DNA of 31,922 bases from JBBDJB01 sp040880125 (GCA_040880125.1 JBBDJB010000023.1:1-31922), one strand, 5' to 3'. Counted from the first letter of the stretch, positions 7,958 through 16,220 are shown. Numbers and translations are program-made. Notes: generated by a model from the sequence alone, not told the origin.

Positions 7958-9820
7958 CTATGGAACGAGCGCATCGATCTGGTAGACAATCTCACTCACG
8001 CTGAACGGCTTGCCTTGCACCTTATTCAGGCCGATGGCGTCGACGAGGAACTGCGAGCGAATCATAATACGCAACTGGCCCATGTTCAGTTCGGCAATGA
8101 GGACTTTGTCGTATTGTGAAAGGATGTCGCCCAGGTTCTTGGGAAATGGGTTGAGGTAGCGGAGGTGGGCATGGGCGACCGACTTGCCGGCAGCGCCGGC
8201 AGCGGCGACCGCCGTCGCGCAGGCGCCGTACGTGCCGCCCCAACTGAGCACGAGCAGATCTCCGCTCGCCGGGCCGGTGACCGCCTGCAGCGGGATGTCG
8301 TCGGCAATATTGGCGACCTTGCGGGCGCGAAGATCGACCATGTGCTGGTGATTCGCCGGGTCGTAGCTGACGTTGCCCGTGATGTCCTGCTTTTCCAGCC
8401 CGCCAATGCGGTGCATCAGACCTTGTGTCCCCGGCACCGCCCAGGGCCGCGCCAACCGCTCGTTGCGGGCGTACGGCTGGAATTCGTGGCCGTTGGTCTC
8501 AGGACCGGGGTGTTCGATGGGAATCCGCGGCAGGCTGTCGATGTCAGGAATCTTCCACGGCTCCGATCCGTTGGCGATGTAGCCGTCGGTCAAGAGGCAG
8601 ACGGGCGTCATGTATCGCACCGCAATCCGCCAGGCTTCCTGCGCCACGTCAAAGCAGTCGGCCGGGCTGCAGGCAGCCACCACGGGCATGGGGCATTCGC
8701 CGTTGCGGCCGTACATCACCTGCAACAGGTCGGCCTGTTCCGTCTTGGTGGGCAGGCCGGTCGAGGGACCGCCGCGCTGCACGTCGATGACGATCATCGG
8801 AAGTTCGGTCATCACGGCTAAGCCCATCGCTTCGGCCTTCAGAGCAATGCCCGGCCCACTCGATGCGGTCACGGCCATTTCACCGGCAAAAGCCGCTCCA
8901 ACGACGGCGGTCACCGCGGCGATCTCGTCCTCGGCCTGAAATGTGACCACGTCGAACTGCTTGTGCTTGGTCAGCTCGTGCAGGATGTCGCTGGCGGGAG
9001 TAATGGGGTAGGCCCCAAGGAACAGCCGCTTGTCGCTGAGCTTCGCCGCGGCCATCAGCCCCCAGGCCAGGGCCGTATTGCCCATGATATTGCGGTAGCG
9101 GCCGGGAGGGAGCTTCGCGCGATCGACATGGAACTGAGTCTTGATCGCCTCGGTCGTTTCGCCGTAATGGTAGCCCTTCTTGAGCGCCTTGCGATTCGCC
9201 TCGGCGACTTCGGGCCGCTTGCCGAACTTCTGCTCGATGTAACGCAGCGTCGGATCGAGCGGTCGGTCGTACAGCCAGAAGACGAAGCCCATTGCGAAGA
9301 AGTTGCGGCAACGGTCGGCCTCTTTCACGCTCAGGCCCAACCCCTCGACGGCCAGCCGCGTGAGCTTGGTCATGTCGATGGTGTGGAAGTTGTAGCGGGA
9401 GAGGCTGCCGTCCGCGGTCGGGTCGCTTACGTAACCGGCCTGTTCGAGCCCCTTTTTGTCGAAGGCGTCCTTATTGACCACTAGGATGCCATTTTCGCGC
9501 AGATCGGCCAGATTCGTGATCAGCGCGGCGGGGTTCATCGCCACCAGGGCGTCGACCTGATCGCCCGGCGTGTAGATTTCCTTGCTGGCGAAGTGGATCT
9601 GAAAACCGCTGACCCCGGCTTTGGTACCGCGGGGCGCGCGAATCTCGGCCGGAAAATCCGGAAACGTGGCTACGTCGTTACCGACCAGGGCCGAGGTGTT
9701 CGTCAATTGGGTGCCGGCCAACTGCATGCCGTCACCGGAGTCGCCGCAAAAGCGTACCGTGGCCCCTTCGAGATTAACGACAGGCTTGATTGGCTTGGTG
9801 GACGTTGCCGTATCGGACAT
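7958..9820 (-). CDS. korA: 2-oxoacid:ferredoxin oxidoreductase, fused gamma-alpha subunit
   Basis: A 620-residue fusion. Residues about 20-200 are the gamma domain, with the glycine-rich GDSGDGMQLAG near its start and FPAEIRAPRGT typical of KorA. Residues about 230-600 are the alpha (TPP-pyrimidine/domain II) part, with GAYPITPASDILHEL, the QAEDEIAAVTAVVGAAFAG stretch and the SSGPGIALKAEAMGLA block. It forms the heterodimer with KorB that produces acyl-CoA and reduced ferredoxin. I chose the ATG at 9820 because AAGGA lies 6 bases upstream; the frame runs open to 9892, but the extra residues look non-conserved. Together with korB and two CBS genes it forms one minus-strand operon. Confidence 0.94.
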   Translation of the reverse strand: MSDTATSTKPIKPVVNLEGATVRFCGDSGDGMQLAGTQLTNTSALVGNDVATFPDFPAEIRAPRGTKAGVSGFQIHFASKEIYTPGDQVDALVAMNPAALITNLADLRENGILVVNKDAFDKKGLEQAGYVSDPTADGSLSRYNFHTIDMTKLTRLAVEGLGLSVKEADRCRNFFAMGFVFWLYDRPLDPTLRYIEQKFGKRPEVAEANRKALKKGYHYGETTEAIKTQFHVDRAKLPPGRYRNIMGNTALAWGLMAAAKLSDKRLFLGAYPITPASDILHELTKHKQFDVVTFQAEDEIAAVTAVVGAAFAGEMAVTASSGPGIALKAEAMGLAVMTELPMIVIDVQRGGPSTGLPTKTEQADLLQVMYGRNGECPMPVVAACSPADCFDVAQEAWRIAVRYMTPVCLLTDGYIANGSEPWKIPDIDSLPRIPIEHPGPETNGHEFQPYARNERLARPWAVPGTQGLMHRIGGLEKQDITGNVSYDPANHQHMVDLRARKVANIADDIPLQAVTGPASGDLLVLSWGGTYGACATAVAAAGAAGKSVAHAHLRYLNPFPKNLGDILSQYDKVLIAELNMGQLRIMIRSQFLVDAIGLNKVQGKPFSVSEIVYQIDALVP

Positions 9821-9934
9821 AGGTTCCTTGGTCCCTTTTCCCAGTGGGTCTGAGGGTATTATTCGGCTGCGCGAGGTGGGTGACAACAGCACAGCCGTGG
9901 CGTGCGAATTGGCATGGTCGCGCTGGTGGCAATC

Positions 9935-10399
9935 TTAGGCGCCTTCGCGCTCCTTGGTGAGTTGGTCCGGCGCGGGCGGCAGGTTGTAAATGGCCTCAGG
10001 AAAGTGCTCGACCAGGTAGCGGACCACGCCCGCCACTCCCACTACGCCGGTCGGACAGCCTTGATCGTCGATCACTGGGACGCGGCGATAACCGCCTTGC
10101 GACATGGTACGGATCGCGTCGCCCACGGTCGCATCGGAGCGAATCGTGGTCGGCCGCGGTATCATCACCTGGCCGATCTCGGTCTTCAGATCCGCGCCGC
10201 TGGCCATCAGCCGCAGTGCGTCGCGCTCGGTGAAGATTCCTTCTAAAACTCCCTCGCGACAGACGAGAACGCAACTGGACGCTTGCGCTTTAAGCAGCGC
10301 CAGCACATCGCGAAGCGGAGTGTCCGGTTCGACGGGTAGCGGTTCCGCGGGATAGGCGGAGCTAGCCGGCTCCGCGTCGAGGCTAAGCTGAAAATCCAC
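9935..10399 (-). CDS. Tandem-CBS (Bateman) protein at head of korAB operon
   Basis: A 154-residue cytoplasmic protein consisting almost only of two CBS repeats (about 27-72 and 85-135); GIFTERDALRLM and the GGYRRVPVID strand are typical. It lacks the zinc ribbon of its paralogue at the other end of the operon, but shares PDTP, VLxxL, GIFxERD and the spacing of the second repeat. The start is GTG at 10399 with a GAAGGGG Shine-Dalgarno 6 bases upstream; no better start is seen. It is 114 bases ahead of korA on the same strand. CBS pairs usually bind AMP, ADP, ATP or S-adenosylmethionine; regulation of KorAB is inferred from position only. Confidence 0.9.
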   Translation of the reverse strand: MDFQLSLDAEPASSAYPAEPLPVEPDTPLRDVLALLKAQASSCVLVCREGVLEGIFTERDALRLMASGADLKTEIGQVMIPRPTTIRSDATVGDAIRTMSQGGYRRVPVIDDQGCPTGVVGVAGVVRYLVEHFPEAIYNLPPAPDQLTKEREGA

Positions 10400-10831
10400 G
10401 GACGACCCCTTCGACCTTTTTTCTCGTCCGGTGCAGCGGGCTGGGCACCGCCGGATCGGTGCGGCAACAAGTCGAGCGGTCGTTTACGGCAAGGCGGAGG
10501 GCCGCGGCCGGTCGTACCACGGTAGTCCAGAGGGTGCAGGAGATACCGCGGCGCGGCTAGCGTGACTTCTCTGCAAACAGACCTTTCGCTCTCGGCCCAT
10601 TTTCGCTCTCAGCGGGCCAGCAGCAAGGAGATCCATTGCTCGCCCAAGCGGCGCCTCCTTGCCCCGTCGCTGTTACTTCCCTGACTTTATCACGGCGCAC
10701 TCTTCAGTTGAACAGCAAATTGCCGCTTTCCGGGAGTTTTCTCCCTATCCGCACGGTCCGAAGCGAGCGAGGCGCCGCTGACCGCCGCCGTCCCCCGACT
10801 TGAGCTAGCCTCGCCGGGTGTCGCCATCGCT
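10400..10831. other. 432-base gene-free stretch upstream of the CBS-korAB operon
   Basis: No coding gene is supported here. It should hold the promoter and leader of the CBS-korAB operon; I see no convincing -35/-10 pair (a weak TTCAAC/TAAAGT pair with a 17-base spacer lies on the minus strand near 10682-10710). Two structures stand out: GCACCG/CGGTGC arms near 10444-10461, and an 8-base perfect inverted repeat GCAAGGAG (10623-10630) / CTCCTTGC (10655-10662). The motif TTTCGCTCTC is duplicated near 10583 and 10601. Confidence 0.6.
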
Positions 10832-11695
10832 TTAGCGCTGCCCCTGGTCTCTGGGTCCATCTTTGGGCCGCGCTTCGGGCGGCGGCATGAATCGGCTCAA
10901 GTCGATGCCGCCCCGCTGCTCTTCCTCCAGCAGCTTCAACCGGTTTTCCACGCGCTCCAGCCGCACCGCCAGCATCGGCAGCAACTGCTGCGTCTGGTCG
11001 ACCTTGCGTGGGCGAGGGACCGCCGGATAGCCCAGATGCCGGTGCAGGGCCGAGAACAGCAGCAGCGGGTCTTTGCGTCGGTTCGCCAGCGCGATGCGGC
11101 CCTCGCGCTCGCCGAACAGCGGTGGCTCGTCCGCCGGCAGCCCTGGCCGACCGCGACGCTGCTGGACTACGTTGTAGTATTCGCTGCGGACGTAGATCAG
11201 GTCGGACACCTCAATGTTGCCTACCTGCCGGCGTAGCTTATTCAGCCAGCCGCGCCAGGCTTCGTCGTAAATCGGATCAGCCGCCACCGCTATCAGCCCC
11301 CGGTCGTATCCCAGGCGGTTCCGGCAGAGCGACTCGAACTGGTAGAGGAAGATCCCCTGGGTCGAGGCCCCTTCGGCCCGATACTCGGCCTCACGGCGAA
11401 GGAGTTCCAGGGCGATTCGCATGTCGAAGCGGCCGTGCTCGTTTTCTGCCTCGCGCATCACGAAGGCTTGAAAAGCGGTGAAGTAGTGCGCCAGCCGCTC
11501 CATGGCCGGGGCGAACGCGCCGCCGTGTTTCAGCTCATCGAGCATAAAGTCGATCGCCATCGGCAGCTTCGTCGTCGCCAGGATCTCCTCGCGAATCGAG
11601 CCGAGCGTGTCCTGCATCGGCGCGTTTTCCAGCATCCGCTCGCCCATCGTGCGGAAGAAGTAGGCCTGTTCGACATATTCCTCGCGATCGAGCAT
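10832..11695 (-). CDS. Conserved planctomycete protein of unknown function
   Basis: A 287-residue soluble protein with no signal peptide or membrane helix. I recognise the general type (proteins beginning MLDREEYVEQAYFFR are widespread in planctomycetes) but know no assigned function. It is mostly helical: an N-terminal part up to about residue 130 with conserved acidic and aromatic residues, a middle segment with GLIAVAADPIYDEAWRGWL, and a C-terminal coiled-coil-like stretch (LPMLAVRLERVENRLKLLEEE, about 240-262) before a polar tail. I chose the ATG at 11695, which has AAGGA 6 bases upstream; a GTG at 11734 would add 13 unconserved residues without a ribosome site. The gene is divergent from ribBA and separated from the korAB operon by over 400 bases, so it is probably monocistronic. 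Confidence 0.8.
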   Translation of the reverse strand: MLDREEYVEQAYFFRTMGERMLENAPMQDTLGSIREEILATTKLPMAIDFMLDELKHGGAFAPAMERLAHYFTAFQAFVMREAENEHGRFDMRIALELLRREAEYRAEGASTQGIFLYQFESLCRNRLGYDRGLIAVAADPIYDEAWRGWLNKLRRQVGNIEVSDLIYVRSEYYNVVQQRRGRPGLPADEPPLFGEREGRIALANRRKDPLLLFSALHRHLGYPAVPRPRKVDQTQQLLPMLAVRLERVENRLKLLEEEQRGGIDLSRFMPPPEARPKDGPRDQGQR

Positions 11696-11752
11696 GTTGA
11701 TCCTTGTGATGTGGACCGTCTGAACTGCGTCCACTCGTGCTCCTGGCGTGGC

Positions 11753-11775
11753 GGCACAAACATTCGTGTCTGTGC
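11753..11775 (+). repeat. Dispersed TGGCACAGACATTC hairpin repeat, copy B
   Basis: GGCACAAACATTCGTGTCTGTGC: arms GCACAAACA / TGTCTGTGC with loop TTCG and one mismatched pair. It lies between the divergent unknown gene and ribBA, upstream of the ribBA promoter. Confidence 0.8.
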
Positions 11776-11831
11776 AATCAACAATTTTGGCACCAGGCCG
11801 GCCTTCTCTGCCTGTGCCCGCCCGGCGGCCG

Positions 11832-11860
11832 TTGGAAGGCCCCCCCGGCCGTCCTATAAT
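11832..11860 (+). promoter_or_regulatory. Candidate sigma70-type promoter of ribBA
   Basis: A -35 TTGGAA (11832-11837, 4 of 6 consensus) and a perfect -10 TATAAT (11855-11860) are separated by 17 bases. Initiation would fall near 11867 and leave a leader of about 65 bases before the GTG of ribBA. That leader is too short, and lacks the conserved blocks, for an FMN riboswitch. Confidence 0.65.
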
Positions 11861-11930
11861 ATACGTAGCCGAAGTTACGACACAGATGAGTGAACCGCCG
11901 CCGCTACCGCTCTAGAAAGGGACTATTCGG

Positions 11931-13142
11931 GTGCCGAGCCGCTTTTCGACGATTGACGCTGCCACCGAGGCCATCGCCCGAGGCGAAGTCGTGATCGTGG
12001 TCGATGCCGAAGACCGTGAGAACGAGGGCGATTTCATCTGCGCGGCCGAAAAGGTCACGCCCCAGATCGTTAACTTCATGATCACCCACGGCCGAGGGCA
12101 GCTCTGTATGCCAATCCTGCCGGAGGACTGCCAGCGGCTCGAGCTGGCACCCATGGTCGACGAGAACACGGCCCCGCTGGGCACCAACTTCACGGTGCCG
12201 ATCGACCACCGCAGTTGCCGCACCGGCATTACGGCGGGCGAACGGGCCAAGACCATCCTCACCGTGTGCGACCCTCAGAGCAAGCCCACCGACTTCGTCC
12301 GCCCGGGGCACCTCTTCCCATTGATCGCTAAGGAAGGCGGCGTGCTCCGCCGGGCCGGGCACACCGAAGCGGCAGTCGACCTGGCCCGCATGGCAGGGCT
12401 GTCGCCCGCCGGCGTGCTGTGCGAAATCCTGGACGAGTCCGGCGATCGGGCCACGCGCGACAGCTTGATCGAGCTGGCCCGGCGATTCGAGCTGGAGATC
12501 ATCTCCATCGAGCAGCTCATCGCCCACCGCCGGGTGCGCGAGAAGCTGGTTTACCGGATGGCCGAATCGATCCTGCCGACGCGCTACGGCGCCGGGCGGA
12601 TCATCGCCTATGGCGTAAAGTACGAGTCGCAGCAGCCGCTGGTCTTTCTACTGGGCGAGCCCGAAAAGGCCGCCGCGCCGCTGGTCCGGCTGCACTCTTC
12701 CTGCTTCACCGGCGATCTGATGGAATCGCTCCGCTGCGACTGCGGCGACCAGTTACACATGGCGCTGGACATGATCGGCCGCGAAGGCGTCGGCGTGCTC
12801 GTCTACCTGCCGCAAGAGGGGCGCGGCATCGGGCTGGTCGACAAGATCCGCGCCTACGGGCTGCAGGACCAGGGCATGGACACGGTCGAGGCCAATATCG
12901 CCCTGGGCTTCAAGGCGGACACCCGGGACTATGGCGTCGGTATTCAGTTGCTCAAAGACCTGGGACTCTCGCGCGTGCGGCTCTTGACCAACAACCCGAA
13001 GAAGACGGATGCCTTCATCTACGGCGGTTTCGACCTGGAGGTGGTCGACCAGGTGCCCATCATGCCGCCGATCAATGAGTACAACGCCCGCTATCTGGCC
13101 ACCAAGCGCGACAAGCTGGGTCACAAGCTGCCGCGGGAGTAG
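11931..13142 (+). CDS. ribBA: Bifunctional DHBP synthase / GTP cyclohydrolase II
   Basis: A 403-residue cytoplasmic enzyme catalysing both first committed steps of riboflavin synthesis: ribulose 5-phosphate to 3,4-dihydroxy-2-butanone 4-phosphate (N-terminal, about 1-205) and GTP to a diaminopyrimidine (C-terminal, about 206-400). The RibB part shows DRENEGD (28-34), HGRGQLC and the RAGHTEAAVDLARMAGL stretch. The RibA part shows the zinc cysteines Cys258, Cys269 and Cys271 around RCDCGDQL, the QEGRGIGL loop (295-302) and TNNPKK near 345. All hallmark residues appear present, so both halves are probably active. The start is GTG with AAAGGGA about 10 bases upstream. The neighbouring genes are not riboflavin genes, so it is likely transcribed alone from the promoter at 11832-11860. 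Confidence 0.96.
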   Translation: MPSRFSTIDAATEAIARGEVVIVVDAEDRENEGDFICAAEKVTPQIVNFMITHGRGQLCMPILPEDCQRLELAPMVDENTAPLGTNFTVPIDHRSCRTGITAGERAKTILTVCDPQSKPTDFVRPGHLFPLIAKEGGVLRRAGHTEAAVDLARMAGLSPAGVLCEILDESGDRATRDSLIELARRFELEIISIEQLIAHRRVREKLVYRMAESILPTRYGAGRIIAYGVKYESQQPLVFLLGEPEKAAAPLVRLHSSCFTGDLMESLRCDCGDQLHMALDMIGREGVGVLVYLPQEGRGIGLVDKIRAYGLQDQGMDTVEANIALGFKADTRDYGVGIQLLKDLGLSRVRLLTNNPKKTDAFIYGGFDLEVVDQVPIMPPINEYNARYLATKRDKLGHKLPRE

Positions 13143-13345
13143 ATCGGTCTCCGGCAGCATCGTGACTATTCGGCCAGACGTGAAGTCGCTCGGAAGCATT
13201 TCTGATTTCTGATCCCGTCCCTTGGCCCGGAGGTGTCGGAGTTTTCGCGTACCGTGGGGACTTCAACTTCGAAATTGCCTCGCATTCGGCAGGAAGCGTC
13301 CCGCGCTTTCGCCAACCCCGTTTTCCTTCGACGCGGGAACACTCC

Positions 13346-14692
13346 GTGGAAACGACGCTCGAAATCCTCATCATTCTCGGCCTGATCCTGTTGAACGGGT
13401 ACTTCGCCGCGGCTGAGATCGCTGTGCTCACAGCCCGGCGCAATCGGCTGCAGCAAGCGGCAGAAGAGGGGAATCGATCCGCCCGGGCGGCATTGGCCCT
13501 GGTGGCGGACACGGACCGCTTCCTATCGACCGTCCAGGTAGGAATTACGGGCGTCGGTACGTTCGCCGCGGCGTACGGCGGCGTGAGCCTGGTCGCGCAG
13601 CTTGCCGACTCCCTGGCGACATCCGGCGTTCCGCTGATCGCCAACAACGGCAACGCGATCGCATTGGGACTGGTGACTTGTGCGATCGCCTTCGCCTCTC
13701 TCGTTCTGGGGGAATTGGTTCCCAAGCGAATCGCCCTGGCGTACGCCGAGCGGCTGGCGCAGTTCGTGGCCCTTCCCATGAGACTGCTGAGCATCGTGGC
13801 CCAGCCGGCAGTCGCGGTGTTGGGATTCGCAACAACGACGATTCTGCGGCTGTTTCGCGTCGAATCGACGAGCGAATTGCAAGTGAGCGTCGACGACATC
13901 GAACACCTGATCGAGACCGGCATGGAGCAGGGCGTGCTGGAGGCGAGCGAACATGAAATGGTTCTCGAAGCACTCCAATTGCGCAACCGTCGCGTTCGCG
14001 ACGTCATGCGGCCGCGCATTGACATCGACGCCGTCGATCTGGAAACGCCTTCCCAGGAACTAGTGGGATGCGTCGCCATGTCCGGGTTTTCTCGCCTGCC
14101 CGTTTACGAAGGCGATCTCGATCACATCGTCGGCTTTGTCTACAACAAGGACGTGCTCCAGCAGTTTTATCTGGGGCGGGACATCAAGCTGCGTTCCCTG
14201 CTGCGAGAACCGCTTTTCATTCCGGAGTTTATGACGCTCGATCGCGTGCTGGTGCTATTCCAGGAGCGCCAAACCCAGTTGGCCATGGTCCTTGACGAGT
14301 TCGGCGGAACGCGCGGAATGGTTACGATCGAGGATGTCGTGGAGGAACTGGTCGGCGAGATCCACGACGAACACCGCCACGACGAAAAACAACGGATCGT
14401 TCGGCGCGACGAGAACAGTTGGTGGGTGGACGGGCAGCTACCCGTTCATGATCTTGCGGAACATTTGCCCAAGACAGTGAAACTGCCTCTCGGGGCGCGG
14501 CCGGCAAGCACGGTGGCCGGGCTGGTACTGACCTCGCTGGAGGAGCTTCCCAGCGTTGGCGACGTCGTCGAATGCGGCGACGTGCAAATCGAAGTGGTGG
14601 ACATGGACGGTACACGACTCGATCGGCTGCTGGTCACCGTACCGGAGAGTCTGATCCCGCAGCCGGACGATCCGGAGTCGAAGGACGCTTGA
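13346..14692 (+). CDS. Hemolysin C/CorC-like protein (DUF21-CBS-CorC_HlyC)
   Basis: A 448-residue inner-membrane protein of the CNNM/CorC family. The N-terminal DUF21 domain (about 1-195) has hydrophobic helices near 4-26, 58-84, 95-118 and 132-155 and the FAAAEIAVLTARR signature. Two CBS repeats follow (about 210-335; VRDVMRPRIDIDAVD opens the first). A C-terminal CorC_HlyC transporter-associated domain (about 355-435) contains VDGQLPVHDLAEHLP and GGLV-type residues. Family members bind Mg-ATP through the CBS pair and have been linked to magnesium or cobalt efflux; the hemolysin name is historical. The start is GTG with GGGAA 7 bases upstream. Its 3' end overlaps a convergent small membrane gene by 59 bases. 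Confidence 0.93.
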   Translation: METTLEILIILGLILLNGYFAAAEIAVLTARRNRLQQAAEEGNRSARAALALVADTDRFLSTVQVGITGVGTFAAAYGGVSLVAQLADSLATSGVPLIANNGNAIALGLVTCAIAFASLVLGELVPKRIALAYAERLAQFVALPMRLLSIVAQPAVAVLGFATTTILRLFRVESTSELQVSVDDIEHLIETGMEQGVLEASEHEMVLEALQLRNRRVRDVMRPRIDIDAVDLETPSQELVGCVAMSGFSRLPVYEGDLDHIVGFVYNKDVLQQFYLGRDIKLRSLLREPLFIPEFMTLDRVLVLFQERQTQLAMVLDEFGGTRGMVTIEDVVEELVGEIHDEHRHDEKQRIVRRDENSWWVDGQLPVHDLAEHLPKTVKLPLGARPASTVAGLVLTSLEELPSVGDVVECGDVQIEVVDMDGTRLDRLLVTVPESLIPQPDDPESKDA

Positions 14693-14933
14693 GCCTGCCT
14701 TCGGGTTCTCGGTCACCTCGAAACTGGAACACGCCGTACATCTCTCGCTGCAAACTTCGCCATGCCGACCTTAAGACGAACACGAAGCCTATTAGAAACA
14801 GGCAACCGTAGCCGAGTTTTATCGGCAATGGCGCTTCGATGAAGAATACAACGGTCACAGCGCCATCCACGAGCAAGATAAGAGCGATCAAGTGTAGCAG
14901 TGAGAAATGCCATTGGTACCACTTCTTTCGCAT
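14634..14933 (-). CDS. Small two-helix membrane protein, unassigned
   Basis: A 99-residue frame with two clear transmembrane segments (about 9-33 and 36-60) after a short basic-aromatic lead, and a hydrophilic, proline-rich tail. No family is recognised. The hydrophobic pattern and lack of another frame here support a real gene. The last 20 residues are antisense to the 3' end of the CorC-like gene (59-base convergent overlap) and have that gene's codon pattern reflected, so the true conserved part may be residues 1-70. It starts 16 bases after the stop of the DinB-like gene and may be cotranscribed with it. Moderate confidence. Confidence 0.5.
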   Translation of the reverse strand: MRKKWYQWHFSLLHLIALILLVDGAVTVVFFIEAPLPIKLGYGCLFLIGFVFVLRSAWRSLQREMYGVFQFRGDREPEGRLKRPSTPDRPAAGSDSPVR

Positions 14934-14949
14934 CGCTTCACTTCGTGAG

Positions 14950-15462
14950 TTAACTCCAGCCTGACCGGACCCACGGAATGTCTTCCGCAGAGTCCAGCCG
15001 CAGCCGCAGGCTCAGTTGAGCGGCGTGATGCTGGATGTGGCGGATGTTGTACACGTGCAGTTCCGCCCGACTGAATGACTTGCGGGGGAAGTTGCACGGG
15101 GCGGTGAGCACCTCTTCGGTCTCCCCCGCGATCACTTCCGATGCCTTGCGCCGGCAGTGGTCGAGGTATAGCTGGACCTCCGATCGCCCGTAAAGCAGTT
15201 GTTGTCGCCGGGGCTGCAACTCCTCGTAGTCGCGAAAGATGTCCGGGTGGTCCCGATGGAACGGCTGGCCACGCTGTGCCGCCTCGTTCTCGCCAAGATA
15301 ATAGTCGGTGAAGAACACGGTATGAAACGCCACTTGGCAGAACGCCAGGTTCGCCACCGGCGCGTTCCACGCGGCAACGGGACAGCCCTCGATGCACAGG
15401 TCCAGCGTGCGCAGCGCCGCCTCGTACTGGTTGGTGATCAGTATTTTCCAGGCGTCTAGCAT
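14950..15462 (-). CDS. DinB-like metal-binding protein
   Basis: A 170-residue soluble protein of the DinB/YfiT superfamily, four-helix-bundle proteins that usually bind a divalent metal through three histidines. The likely ligands are His47 (in VAFHTVFFTDYY), His142 and His145/146 (RHIQHHAAQL). The length is normal for the family. Family members include bacillithiol- and mycothiol-dependent S-transferases and many uncharacterised damage-induced proteins; the substrate cannot be predicted here. The ATG at 15462 opens the conserved part directly (MLDAWKILITNQYEAALRTL). It is divergent from the toxin-antitoxin pair. Confidence 0.82.
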   Translation of the reverse strand: MLDAWKILITNQYEAALRTLDLCIEGCPVAAWNAPVANLAFCQVAFHTVFFTDYYLGENEAAQRGQPFHRDHPDIFRDYEELQPRRQQLLYGRSEVQLYLDHCRRKASEVIAGETEEVLTAPCNFPRKSFSRAELHVYNIRHIQHHAAQLSLRLRLDSAEDIPWVRSGWS

Positions 15463-15582
15463 TGGCTGGTAAATCGTTGCGGATTATGGTTACGGAAGGT
15501 CGCATGATGCGCACACGACCCACGCCGGGCTTCGCATCACGTTCCTTTCATCCCTTTCATCGGCGGCGATTGCGACTTGAAT

Positions 15583-15613
15583 TTGAACGACTTTCCACCG
15601 TGCATGGTATACT
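15583..15613 (+). promoter_or_regulatory. Candidate promoter of the ParD/ParE-type operon
   Basis: A good -10 TATACT (15608-15613) with a possible -35 TTGAAC (15583-15588) at the long spacing of 19 bases. It lies 30 bases before the antitoxin ATG, which also has a GAGGAG Shine-Dalgarno. The spacing makes the -35 uncertain. Confidence 0.4.
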
Positions 15614-15642
15614 AGATTCGCCCGTCCACGAGGAGCCGTACG

Positions 15643-15882
15643 ATGCAAATTGAACTCCCGCCTGAACTTGAGCCCTTTGTCGAGCAGGAGTTCGCCACGG
15701 GGCGATACGCCAGCCGTGAAGAAGTTGTCGTTCAGGCGCTACGCTGGCTGTGTGAGGAAAGACAGGCAGCGGTAGCCGGTATCAAGCAAGGACTGATTGA
15801 TATGGGTGCCGGGCGCTCGCAGCCGCTGTCTGAGGCTTTCGAAGACCTCCGAAGGGAATTTGGAGTGTCCGAAACGGAATGA
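15643..15882 (+). CDS. ParD-like type II antitoxin
   Basis: A 79-residue protein of the ParD/CopG-like antitoxin type. The N-terminal MQIELPPELEPFVEQEFATG followed by RYASREEVVVQALRWL is the ribbon-helix-helix DNA-binding module (about 1-45), and the acidic C-terminal half would bind and neutralise the toxin. Such antitoxins repress their own promoter, here probably the one just upstream. A strong GAGGAG site lies about 8 bases before the ATG. The stop overlaps the toxin start by 4 bases (ATGA), the usual arrangement for coupled antitoxin-toxin translation. Confidence 0.92.
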   Translation: MQIELPPELEPFVEQEFATGRYASREEVVVQALRWLCEERQAAVAGIKQGLIDMGAGRSQPLSEAFEDLRREFGVSETE

Positions 15883-16202
15883 CGCATTTAGTGGTCGTTT
15901 CTCAACGGGCGAAAGACGACCTGCGGCATTACTACGCGGTCGCTGCGCAGCATGCACCGCGCACTGCCGCGTTGTGGCTCGGTCGCTTCGAGGAAGCACT
16001 TCAGTCACTGTCGACAAACCCGACACGCTGCCCCCGTGCTCCCGAGGCCGACCTTGTCGAACAGCCTGTCTACCAGTTTGTGTTTGGTCGACGTTCGGCG
16101 CGCTATCGTGTTCTCTTCACACTTGACGAAAAGCGAGTGATTGTTCTACACATTAGACGGGGAAGCATGGATAAAGCCGACGCATCGGACCTGCTTTCTT
16201 AG
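15879..16202 (+). CDS. ParE/RelE-type toxin
   Basis: A 107-residue protein of the RelE/ParE toxin superfamily. The family pattern is clear: SQRAKDDLRHYYAVAAQHAP in the first helices, and the C-terminal strands VYQFVFGRRSARYRVLFTLDE and VIVLHIRRGS. ParE-type members poison DNA gyrase and RelE-type members cut mRNA on the ribosome; pairing with a ParD-like antitoxin favours ParE, but the residues seen do not settle it. A gyrA gene lies in the same window, though far off and in another operon. The length is normal and the frame intact. It ends 18 bases from the convergent sulfatase stop. Confidence 0.9.
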   Translation: MTHLVVVSQRAKDDLRHYYAVAAQHAPRTAALWLGRFEEALQSLSTNPTRCPRAPEADLVEQPVYQFVFGRRSARYRVLFTLDEKRVIVLHIRRGSMDKADASDLLS

Positions 16203-16220
16203 CACGGTGGTCCACCGCTC

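Noticed and set aside
11861..11930. FMN riboswitch before ribBA
   Set aside because: The leader after the promoter is only about 65 bases and lacks the conserved RFN-element blocks.
12753..13199. Minus-strand frame opposite ribBA
   Set aside because: Antisense shadow of the GTP cyclohydrolase II domain; no domain of its own.
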